Assembly: GCF_040581485.1 (NCBI RefSeq)
Contig: NC_090131.1
Location: forward strand, 25,990,532-26,054,531
Direction of reading: 5' to 3'
Length of the DNA stretch: 64,000 nucleotides
DNA from: Linepithema humile
Lineage: Eukaryota > Arthropoda > Insecta > Hymenoptera > Formicidae
Shown: positions 1 through 11,601 of the stretch, piece by piece
Position numbering within the stretch: the stretch's first letter is position 1
Layout: every line of letters starts with the position of its first letter
Program-made: the position numbers and the translations under genes
Notes under the pieces: model-generated
Told to the model about the DNA's origin: nothing
What the model saw: the letters and a program-made list of their open reading frames with translations, nothing else
Databases searched by the model: none

Positions 1-3000
1 TTCACGAGGATACCGCACGGTCACCGAGCAACGGAAGGATTCTAAAGCCACCTTCAATTTCTTCATCCTATCTTGTTCGTTTTTCACCTCATTTCGCTCC
101 TACTTATCGCGGGATAACGAGATGAAATGAATCAGATGAGAAATCTGAATGGAGACTTTACATTGAATCTGCGGCTTTCCGCGTCGTGGATTATCTCGAT
201 AATTTCCTTGTCTACCTTTTTCCTTCGTTCAATCTTTTTCAATATCATTAACGCTACATTTTCGTCAACTTTATTTTATCGTTCTTTACCACGATGTGAT
301 GCACGCTTCAAAGACGTGATAAATCTTACACTGCGTTATTATGTTTTGAAGTCATAATTTTTATTGAAATTAATAAACGATTATCATTTTAAAACATTTT
401 TTACTTTATCACCAATTCTGCTATCTTTTTCAATCAACTATTGTTAAAACAAAGACATATGGAATACAATAATGTTTTATTGTTATTAATTTCTTGTATT
501 TCTTACGCATACTTCTCGTAGTTTTTTTTTTTTTTTTTTTAATTGATACATTCAGAATACGTATGTAATTGTTTTATTTCGAGAGATAGAAAATTCACTT
601 AAGAAATTCCTGAAAGGAAGAACCTGCGATTATAGGTACTCGTATTATATCAGTACAACGCCTTGGGACACGTTTTAATGTACCAGAAGAAAATCGTTTC
701 ACACAGTACACGGTAACTTGCAATACTTGCATACAGCTCGATTAAATGTGTTGCACCGTTCTTGGCACGCAAATTGAATTTTGTTCATGAAAATAGACCA
801 ATCCACTCTCTCGAACTATTAATGAGTTTAAATTTACTTTATATTTCCTCGCGCATGTTTACGCCTTCCATATTTATCTGTGTACATCGCAAAATATTAG
901 CATGATATTAGCATGTACAATGTAATTTAAAATTTCGCTGTTAGCATATTAAACGTTTCTGGCAGTGAAGCATTTCAACGAGTATAATGCAATTCCTAAT
1001 TTCATAGAAAGCAGACGGAAAACACCAGGAGTCCCTCTTAAGTATTATAGCACATGTTTCCTGCAGCGTGGAAAAGATAGATTTTTGCAAGGAGATTGCA
1101 CCTGCGGGAGACGTTATAATCCTCTGTGTGCCGAGGTGCCGGTTTCCGTATTCACGGTGGAAAAGCATTTTCCGCTTAAAATCCCTTTCCCGAGATGCGG
1201 CGTGCGCCATAACCAACAGCTATAATGTCTTTCAGAACAGCGTTTATGAGACTTTATTTTATTTTTTTCCTCGCGGGCTCACTAAGAGGAACTCTCGGCA
1301 ACAAGAGTTCGCGTGTAACCACCCAGTGGCACGATAAGAACGGCGCGCGTATGAACCGCCAACGGCGGTTATCCCCGTTCAGTAAAATAAAAATAAACAC
1401 TAAAGAACAAGTATTAATTCTACCTACTCTGATCGTTTGCTGGTAATTTAAGAATGATTTATGCAAAAATTAATTACAGGCGTGAATATTTATTTATCTG
1501 AAACCCCGCAGGAAGACTCCGATGAAAACGCTCATTTCCGACGTCAGAAAATATTCCACGGCGGTGATGTAGCGGAAAGAAACTCAACAGAGGCAAACTG
1601 TTCGCGAGAGACTTCAAAAATTATATCTCAGCTGGCATTTTGTCAGAAATTAATGACACGTAATAAAAAAAGAACATTCACGAACAAATTTCTATGCTAC
1701 ATTTACATTACTGAATTATAAGCACGTTTAATTCTTTTTATGACTGTCTTTTCAAACATTTAAAACAAAATTTTCACTAGTGCATTTTCACTATTAAAAT
1801 TATAATTGTTGAATCAAAATAAAATCAAAAACGTATATATATTGTAATAGGAAAAATTTCAATTATATAGTAATAATGTACTAAAGGAACAAAAGTGAAC
1901 AAAATCGTCGAACTGTGCAATTGCTTGTTACTGCCAAAGTGCTTGTGCAAGATTAAACGTTCGTGTATCAGCGATATATCCCGTGGTGGAAACGTTAATT
2001 CTCGTTGAAGAGGAGATTGAATGTTACGCATTAAACGTACGATCACCATTAACGTGCATTTAATTACCGAGCGTAATTATTTCCTACGCGGACATTCACG
2101 ATAACGGCCAAGTATTCCATAACGCACTAACTAAAACCAAATTTAACTAAATAATACAATCGATAATTAGATTGTAATTAGAGAATTTGCAAATGTCGGC
2201 GTGATAAATGCAATTAAAATTATTTTACATGCAAACATCATTATCATTCAAGATTTAGATTTTATTAAAAAATATATGTTTCAAAATAAATTATCGTCTT
2301 TCACCGAGCAATGTGTGTATGAGTGCGTCTGTTTAATATTTTATTTTTGTTCTCTGTAATGGAATACTTGTCTCGTTTAATTTAAATTTTTATAAGCAAT
2401 TATTTCAAAAGTAATTGTGTTTGAAGAAATTAGATATTATGCAAATACTTTGATCCGCAAATAGTGCCCTTAATGCAGTCTCGCATATCATGTAGATTGC
2501 TCCGGAATAGTGTAACACCTTGCATAATTACGACGGAAACAATGTCTGCATTGTTGTAAATGCGCGTATTCTGCGAATGGCACGTAGGGAGATATGTAAA
2601 TTTTATTCTGTGCACACTATGTTCCGCCATCTCTTGCGATAATATGATTACTCGTGAAATTATAAACCGCGTTAAGAGCTTGCTTACTTTATAATTGCTT
2701 ACGCAACGGTACAAATCTTACCTGTCTTATATCTACTTCTCCTTGCGCACTACAATCACATGTAAATTAACATCATATAAATGCAACTTCTCACTGGCAA
2801 AATTCGTAAATAAAAATGGGATAAGAATATAATTTTCGAAATGCAAATCAACAAATTCTACACTTAATACATATCTACACTTAATATATGTCACTAATTT
2901 GAAAAAAAAAGTTTAATATTAAATAAATATTCTATAATATTGTTTCTAGTCTGTTCTATAAAATATTATATCAAGAACGTTGTAAAAATTATTGCAAGAC

Positions 3001-5860
3001 ATATATCAATTCTTCGCAATTTTGTGAATCATATTTCATCGTAGCAAATATTATTTAGCTTTCTCTTTTCGGTGAATTATTTTCCTTGACCGTGTGGAAT
3101 TCAAAACATCTTCCAATTTTCTTCTGGATGCCAGATAGATAATATCTATATCCCCGGAAACTCATAAATTCGAAATGCATAGCGTTGAAAAATATAGCTC
3201 ATCGATAAAATGGCTCTGACGAATTCAGCAGAATGAAAAATACAAAGTTGAGATTAAGATCTCCGAAATGTTATTTCATAACTAGCCATATGTTCTCTCG
3301 GGAATATACAGAATAATATAGTCGACCAAGTTTATGACATACAACAAAGCACTCCTAAAGATCCATTTCTGATTTCAAAATCCGTATTCTATGCGAAATG
3401 TAGCTGAAAGATATTCTTTTTTTTATACGGTTTTTTTTCATCTTTAGAAAGATGCAAAAATCCCCGATTAAAAATTTAGTAATATCAGACCTCTAAATTA
3501 TTTCGAAACTGAATTATCCTACGTACGTATTTATGCCGCAAAATCCACGAATTGGCCCTCTGCGTAAATCATGGGGAGCGCAGGAGTATATTAACAGAGT
3601 TACATTCATTTGCACAATTCATACTGAATATTGCAGTCGATTTCGAATCCCAATATCTCGAAGGTAGCGGTTCTTATTCTATTGAGGCAAAAGTTCCATT
3701 TTGTTATAACAGAGCTGTGGTTACATATAGTGAAAGTTTAACGAGTTGTAAGCTCGGCAAGAACAGTCTCAGCGCGGCACATGCGCGAGATACGTGTCTC
3801 TGGGTTAAAGAGAGCGCCGGGATTTCCTATTCGCTAAAGTTTGGACTATAAATCGAATCGGAATGCTAATACTTCGACCGAATAGTTTGTCTCGCGCTTT
3901 GCCTTTCCGCCGCCGGTAGCAGCATGATATGCTAATAGCGCGGACGGCATTTCCGTCCGGATTCTTGTCTTCTTCTCCACCCGTGTCCCGAGCGCATATC
4001 CGCTCCTCTATTTTAATACATTCAACTCTCTTAGGCGAAGAAATGAACGATATACCGTTAATGAATAAAGGAAGAAAAATCGTCATTCGGAATATTACAA
4101 TTTTTAAAGTACTTTTTTATCAATAAAAATAATTTGCGTACCTGATATTATTTACATAATTTTTAAACAGCTACATATGTGCAGCAATATGCAATAAAAA
4201 AAACCCTGTCATTCGGTGTAGAGGCATCTCGACGAGCGTATTATTTTGATAAATTTGCTAGACGTTTGAGGAATCCTGCACTTACTAACCTGGGTCACAC
4301 CTGTCCAGGCATTAACGTAGTAATCCCGAGACTTGCGAGGAGAGCCAACACATACAAGGCGCCGCGAAGGGGATGAAGAGGACGCGAAAGAGAGCGGGGC
4401 GGGAGAGGGTGGTATCGTGACAGGGGACAGCGAGCGGAGGTAGCGGAAATGGACGGATCCAGCTAAACGAGCAGATTCGTAATCCCTTTACTGCCGCACG
4501 ACGAGAGGCTTTGATGCTGACGAGCTTAGCGCTTAGCGACTTTCGTAACCGTGTCAAGCCGGCCTAAAAGACGAGTCGAGACTGAGACGCGTCCGCGAGC
4601 CTTTTCCGCGTTAAAAGCCATTCGTCCAGATCTTTTTTGACATTACGTCTGCTCTCGAGATTACAGCTGCGAGACTGTGGCGCGAGAGATTTACGCGCGA
4701 TAAAGTCACACCCTTCTTCCGTTACGTGATCTTGTCTCAAAAGTCGTAGATGCGGCTTTTCAGCTACAAGCATCACTCCTATTCCTCAAAGACGCTTTTT
4801 ACCTTTGTCTTTCAGAGTGTTTATTTCATTATAAGCAAAAGAATATACCAAAGATCGAAAAGTAAATCAAAGGTACTCTTATTTCGCGCTTGAATGCGAT
4901 TAATTATCAGAATGTATTATTTAAAAATGTTACCTACTTAATTCGACTTGAATTTAAATTCATGACACTTGAGAGCGTAATGACGCCGTGAGTAATTAAG
5001 ACACGAATGTTCTTGAGATAGATCAACGTGCTTCTAAGAAAATATCGATAATACGCGGCCGTTAGTCTTCCGAACAATTGCGTCAGCGAAGAACAGGTCG
5101 TTATAGATTTAGAGCGTCGATAGTGATCATAAAAAATGCGTCTTGTACTTAAAACTTTTTTATGAGATCGACTTTAACAAGATTATTTGCAAAGTCGTAA
5201 TAATATTAAAAATGTTAAAAAGGCAAGATTCAAAAATTGGATTTTCCCGGCCGTTCCGGGGTTTAATACGAAGAGAAAACAGTCTTGTTTAATCTTTCAT
5301 TCAAATTTCGCTCACGGTATAATCGTTGTAATTAAATATGAGCGTCAAAGTCTGGAAGCCAACGGTAATCAAGCCGATGTTAAGCTCAACTTTCCATTCA
5401 AAAATTCATCAGCCGAAAGAGTTATTAAGCAGATGAGTCTCACCGTCTGAGATACTTAATGAAGAATGAAACGTCGCTGTTCCGTTAAAAATGTATTCTT
5501 TCGTTATATCCCACTGCATCTCTCTTGATATTCTCATACAACGCTATACTTAAATCATTGTTATAATATTATACCGAATTAAAATGTCATTCGGCTAAAA
5601 TTATGTCAGCTCCAGTATTGGAGGTGAAATACGCTCCTCACTCAGGCAACACAAACTGCGAAAGATGTCTAGAGAATATCTAAAGAACATCTGGAATATA
5701 TTTTATACGTTTCCGCGCTTTTTCTTATAAACGTTTGTGTTCTCTGGGTATCTACTCAAAATATAAAACAGCCACTTGCTTATTCTCTTCTTTGTCGTAT
5801 AAGAGGAAAGCATCTAAACGAGGCGAAGACACTACGGAGAAGGCATCTTACATATTTCAG
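1..5860. other. No gene recognised; likely intron or upstream region of the GPCR
   Basis: Because the GPCR exon at 5861 begins in mid-protein behind a splice acceptor, its TM1-TM5 exons must lie upstream, but none could be found here. Open frames in this stretch are short, low in complexity and lack family features. A run of about 18 T lies near 523-540, and a GC-richer patch lies at about 4290-4760 without a convincing protein. Most or all of this stretch is probably intron; that is inference. Confidence 0.5.
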
Positions 5861-6115
5861 CTTGTCGCTCACGAGAGACGATTGTCGACCTCGGCCGCGC
5901 GAACAATGGCTGCAATGAGTTTGGGTTTCATCGTCATGGTCACACCGTGGACGATTCAGGAAGTCGTAGCAGCCTGCACCGGAAGCAAGCCACCGCCGTT
6001 TCTGGACTTCCTAGCCACGTGGCTAGCTCTTTCTAACAGCTTCTGGAATCCCTTTCTCTATTGGCTGCTCAACAATCATTTCCGCCGAGTTTCGAGGGAG
6101 CTTCTTTACACGAAG
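5861..6115 (+). CDS. GPCR exon: TM6, ECL3, TM7, helix 8
   Basis: The exon is preceded by an acceptor (catatttcag) and followed by a donor (gtacgtaact). It holds 85 codons and starts and ends in phase 0. The reading frame stays open upstream of the acceptor to 5735, but that part lacks receptor-like sequence, so the acceptor is the preferred start. NPFLYWLLN and the basic helix 8 are the decisive signatures. Confidence 0.9.
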
Positions 6116-9100
6116 GTACGTAACTAATAATTAATTACGACACTGCGTTTGTTTCAACACGATAAACAAAAACATAAATCTTAAAAGAATACAAACAAGT
6201 TAATTCTACACTACAACGATTAAGATTTGTTTTCTAAAAAACAGCAAGTTTTGTTACTTTTAATCCAAATATTTAAATATAATGGAAACTTTACTCGATT
6301 CTGTTTTTTTTTTGTGCTTGTCTCAAAGACCAATTCATTCGGCTTTTGCGAATTACACGCTAAACCATTACGGCCGACACTTTGTTACACGTGTGAACAC
6401 TTCGCATAAATCTCGTTACGCGCGAGTGGGAGTTTGAGTGTACAGACGCGTATTTTCAAACGTCCATTAAAGGCTAGTCTATTGCAGCACTTAGCGACTG
6501 AGAAATAAATACTTTCTCGTAACTGGCACAATAAAAGATCGCATTTTCTGCTTTACAAAGCAAATTTCGAGCCGTAAAGACAAATTAAAGTTTTTTCCTC
6601 CATACACAATTATGTATAACATAGATTATTAATAAAATTGTACATTATAGAAATGTAGGTTTACTTATTTATATTTCGTGTTACTCGTTTATTTATATTT
6701 CAGTCGAGTGAATTTGGGCGCAGAGCAACGTTTTAACCCGGCATTTTCTACGTTGTGCGGAAAGCAGGAAATTTATACGATTAAAAAGATTCGATAGATT
6801 CGCGAGGCGAACGCGAATGCTTCCTTTTGTTTACCGTTCCCCGTTTCGCTTTACCTTTCCGTTATATCACGACTGTGCGTTTTCCCTCTACCGATTTCAC
6901 ACTCCACTTCTTTTATTTCGCGAAATCAATCGTACGCCCGGCGGTGCAACAGAATCAGTAAATTTCTCGATGGGGATGGCCGTTCGCGTCGCCGGCAAAC
7001 GAATGAAGACGGACGACTTAACGCGACCTCACTCCAGGAAAACACGTTGGAAAACGCGACAGTACCTGCCGGGGAAAACAAGATTTATCCGGCGCAAAAC
7101 GCGTTACGCAGCGCGCCCGATGCTTTCCGCGGCGGATTCAGCAGCGGTCGGTCCGCTTCTTCGCCGCCGGACTCTCTTTTCGGATTCAGCAGAAGCATAG
7201 GGGAAACGGCCGTCTACATCGCGCAGCTCAGTCGCGGCCACATAGATCTTGGCGTTTCCACTTTACAGACCATGAATTCCGAAAAGCTCGTTGGCGTGCA
7301 GTAAATCTTTAATCGCTGCGCGGCCTCTTCTCTTACCCCTGTTCGAATGCATGCGAGTGCAGTAAAGCGTACGTGTACAGCGAGCTTGATATTCCTTTAC
7401 AACCGATCCACGTCGATTCGATTGATAGCAGATAAACAAATTTGTTTGTTCAAAGTAAAAGCAACTGCATCTGTATATTACATCAGCTTTGCTGACTTTT
7501 TACGATTAGAAAATGGTATTCGATTTGCGGTTTACTGAAAACTGTAAAATTGCACGCGATTGTAATACGATATAATTAATTTCGTACTCAAGCTTCGATT
7601 GTAGAATCGTTTGCAAACAGTAATTAATGTTCACATTATTCTATCGGTTTCAATATTAGGTTTCGTTACAAAAACATAACTTAACTAAAGTTTTGTAACT
7701 AAAAGGTTTCAAGAAAATACCTCCCCTCGAATCTCTAGATGAGAAGAACTGATTTTAACTTCGAGAATCCGTCATTAATAACGAATGCGATTGACTTCAT
7801 AAAGAACATAGTGTAAAAAGAGTTCGTGAAGAGAATCCTAAATTAACTTTTACGGGCACTAGATTTTGGTAGAAAATGGACCGAAATGTTAACGCGTATG
7901 GCACCATCTCATACATGTTAACATCTCGGCAAAGCGATAGATCGGCCAGTTTATGGGAATCACTTTGCATAGATAGGAGTATACTCTTAACAGCGTAAGT
8001 ACCCTGAAAATCACATGCCGGATATTGCGGTTGAATCTTGGTTTCCACTAACTTAAACATTGTCTATAAAGTTTATATAACACATTTTTTCGCAAAGTCT
8101 AAAATAAGTCGTAAATGTGTGAAATTTCTTAAGCTGTTTTCAAAATATCATTAAAAAAAATAAAATATAATGTTGTTTTGCAACAATTATAAGTTTCTTC
8201 TCTATTTGTAAAAAAACTCTTTGTCTGTAGGAAAATTATTATAATAAAAGCAAATTTTGCGAAAACAAAAAGACATTATATTTTGTAGTAAATTGAACAA
8301 AGTATAATTTCAATAATATACCGCTGCAATGTTGCTAAATTCCAACTAAACGATTGATATATCATTTCAGTTTGCGGCGCTCACAATGTATTATTTACTT
8401 CTTAATGGCTAAATACGTAATATCTGGCAAAGTGTATTCCTAGAGGACCGACGTTGCATTTCAAGTATTCCGTTTCAGAGCATTATAGAGCGCATAAAGT
8501 TTATGAGCAACAATATATACAGTCCACAATTAGAGCTATTTTGCATTGATATAATAAACGAATGCATGTATGCACTCGCGTAATGCATCGCAGTGATGCA
8601 TTCGAATGCCAAGGAGCTTCGAGATAATATCGCGATTATTTATTACTCGTTCTCACGGGAAATATCGTGACTTTATCACACAGGTAATCAATAAAGCTTA
8701 TAAAATCTGCACATACCTCGTACGATTGATTTATCGTTTGCGAGATGACAGGCATTCTTCTCTTCCATCGATGCTACATAACTGTCATGATTGATACTTC
8801 GGATAATTTTAATTTCCTTTTTATATGCAGATTCTGTGCAGGTCTAAGCCGTTAAGTGCGAAGCAACACTGCTGCGCGACCAGCACGGGTGGCTTAGATG
8901 TTTGCAGCATCGCCGGTGTCGACTTATCAGGTGCGCCAAGCTGAAAATTTCGTCCTATTAAATTTCATATGATATTGATATGCAAAATATGTCTAAAGAA
9001 AATGTTAAAAAATAATATTATCAGCAGCGGCAGCGCATTTAAATATATATTGTTTGTTTCCAAAATTGTTGAAGATAACATAATTTTTGCTAAGAAAACA

Positions 9101-11601
9101 AAGACAGTAATTCAATATATTTAATTAATTTTTACAGTTAAATTCAATAGTACTATTTTTTTATTATTTAAATCTGTAATTTTTTTATTACAAAAATAAA
9201 ATGTATTTTAATATATTTTTAGATTTATGTAAAATTATCTGCTTATAATTTTATTTGTATTTGTAATATTGGTATAAATAATTCACGTAAATTGTCCATA
9301 AATTTTCATATATCATCTTTCTTTAATAAAAAAAAATTCAATTAACTAAAACTTTTGAAGTTTAATAATTAATTAAACTTTTCTAATAAAATAGAATTTT
9401 TTAACTAAATTAAAAGAGATTAATGTAGATTTCCACAATTTTTAGACTATTGTGTTGTATTACATTATCTGTTCATCCATCGTGTTAATTATAGAATTTA
9501 TCCAATCTCTTTTACATTGATGATTTCACACCGACAATGAAAGGATTAACATAATCAGTGTTTCACGCCAATAGCGAGGGAAATCAGCCTTTTGACTACA
9601 TGCATTATCAACATTAACTGCGTTCTCGCACTCTATGTGACATCCGTTCATAAACGGAGATTTAAAGTGATTGCTGCTAATAATTAGCGTCATCACGCAC
9701 AAATGCGAACTGTGTTGTAATCACGCCTGAAGAGCATATATCACACTGAACTTACAGCTGCTACTATTGATTGTGCCGTAATACATTTTCCATTCATACA
9801 ATGTCACATTCTATAAATTCAGTTATCTTTTTCCATCAATATTTAATTCTTGTTATCATAGTTAAATAAAGTTTTTATAAGTTTTTATCTAGATATAAAA
9901 TAAAAAGTAGATTAAAAATTTAACTTGTAAAAAAATTGTTCTTTATTATTACCATAAATTATAAATATATATATATATATATATTAAAATCTCGGAATAA
10001 ATATTTTACATGCAAATCTTCCGTAACTTTATTTAATTAAATCTTTGTCATAATTCCGCGCTAATCTCGAATATATGTAGCACCACAGTATTTTTTAATT
10101 TTCATAGATATGGTAAGATAAATTAAAGTTCATAATGAAAAGCGTACTTCTTAATCAGTGCAAAATATATAGAATAAACGCAATATCTGCGCAGTTAACG
10201 AAATTTCATTCTTTCGCGGAATCATATCGCAGCGGTGATCGCGAGAGTATCGCCAAATTGGATTAGGGAATATGACACGATATTTAATTATCGGGCATTG
10301 AAACAAGGTATGCAGTGCCCCGGAGCACAAAAGCAAATTAGCTCGTAACTGCAGCACTCGTTTCGAATCTATATTGTCCGATACGATGTAAACGACAAAC
10401 AGTATTTCGCGCGCGACGTGAAAGTAATTAGTTCGCACCTACAATCGTTAATACCATAATCAATACGATCAATATTTCCATCTATTGTAATTTTTATTTC
10501 AGGCTTAGAGCGTTGCTCAATGGAACGATGCTCAATGGCACGTTGTTCCTCATTATCATTAGCGAATACGCCACCGCCGCTCCCTTGGGAGACCGGACAC
10601 GTGACACATAATGACACAGCATCCACGTGAGGTATGTCACACATAAATCCTCTACTCTATCATTTGCAGCTCTATCTATATTTTTTTGTCGTTAAATAGG
10701 ATCTGCTGCTACCATCGCATTAAAATTCATTACCAGACTCTGATAAATTTGCAAGTAATATTTTAGTAAAAATGTGCACATCTATCATTTTTTAGATATA
10801 AGCAAAATGTAAATGAAATTCAAAAGCTTTCATGAAATAAATTTTTCAAATAATTTTCACGGATCTTCTTAGAATATTAATTACAAAATTATATAATATT
10901 AAATATTAAGAAATAACAATAAATGGTAATATGTTCTTTGAAACTTTTTGAAACCGTCATAAAAATGCAATGCAGACAAATATCTTTTATAATTTTTCAA
11001 CTATCGTATCTTCTTTACTGCTAAACATTACAGAAAATTCTTTGAGACTTATTATCTTAACAACAAGAGTTTATTTCGTTTGTAAAATACAGCTTTCTAA
11101 ATGCTAAATAATCAAAACTGAAAAAAGCATGCCTTCGAAAAATTTTCTTTAAAAAATAATAATGTAATTAAATATCAATATAATTAGAATACTGTCTAAA
11201 TCTTCTTGTACTTATAACAGTCAAATTACATATTTTTGTTCAGGAATGCTTATACTTTAATAAATTATCAATCAAAAGATTTTCTTTAATTTTGCAAAGC
11301 ATATTTAAAATAATTACCATTGTTATGTTAAACTTATTTATAAACTTATTTGCTAGAATTTTATAAATATTTTGTGTTAAACGGCAAAACAAAGCATGTA
11401 ATCGATTCAATTTTCTCATATTTGATACTTCAACTATTTTCAATATTATTGGAATATTCAATATTATTTAATATTATTGGATAATTATTATTGGAATTTT
11501 TTATGTCGCATAATACAATAGTTTATCGGCGATGGCTATTTTTAGCCAGAGATGCCGCCACGCAGACGGAGGATTTCGGATCTCCGGACGACGCCAGTTA
11601 G
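5861..11601 (+). CDS. Class A (rhodopsin-like) GPCR, 3' part, orphan type
   Basis: Join of 5861-6115, 8831-8930 and 11546-11601; the phases agree at both junctions and give about 136 residues to a TAG stop. The first exon encodes the end of intracellular loop 3 (HERRLSTSAARTM), TM6 (MSLGFIVMVTPWTI), a short extracellular loop 3 (GSKPPPF), TM7 with the NPFLY form of NPxxY, and helix 8 (NNHFRRVSRELL). This is the canonical C-terminal third of a seven-transmembrane receptor that couples to G proteins at the plasma membrane. The tail has cysteines suited to palmitoylation (ILCRSK, QHCCATS) and many Ser/Thr. TM6 has VTPW in place of the usual CWxP, so the toggle-switch region is atypical. Ligand and subfamily were not recognised. 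TM1-5 were not found and probably lie upstream of the window. Confidence 0.82.
6116..8830 (+). other. GPCR intron (2.7 kb)
   Basis: This intron separates helix 8 from the cytoplasmic tail exon. A GC-rich patch at about 6800-7330 has overlapping open frames in two registers (6817-7200 and 7047-7304), but neither shows a domain, so it is treated as non-coding. The remainder is AT-rich with nothing recognised. Confidence 0.6.
8831..8930 (+). CDS. GPCR cytoplasmic tail exon
   Basis: The acceptor is ttatatgcag. The frame continues in phase 0 from the TM7 exon as ILCRSKPLSAKQHCCATSTG and then to VDLS. The donor at 8931 (TCAG|gtgcgc) leaves one base, matching the two bases that open the exon at 11546. 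If this donor is not used, the frame reads four more residues (GAPS) to a TGA at 8942-8944, giving a shorter tail. The Cys-Cys pair is a likely palmitoylation site; that is inference. Confidence 0.75.
9966..9984. repeat. TA microsatellite
   Basis: An uninterrupted (AT)n run in the putative second GPCR intron. Confidence 0.9.
11546..11601 (+). CDS. GPCR last exon, acidic C-terminus
   Basis: After the acceptor gctatttttag the frame reads ARDAATQTEDFGSPDDAS and then TAG; the first codon is G from the previous exon plus CC. The phase agreement, the acidic Ser/Thr-rich character typical of arrestin-binding tails, and the raised GC support an exon. The sequence is short and also open in two other frames, so this is a moderate call. 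Conservation of the ATQTEDFGSPDD stretch in related receptors would decide it. Confidence 0.5.

Noticed and set aside
5735..5860. In-frame extension upstream of the GPCR TM6 exon
   Set aside because: The frame is open but reads no receptor-like sequence and is cut by a clear acceptor (catatttcag) at 5860.
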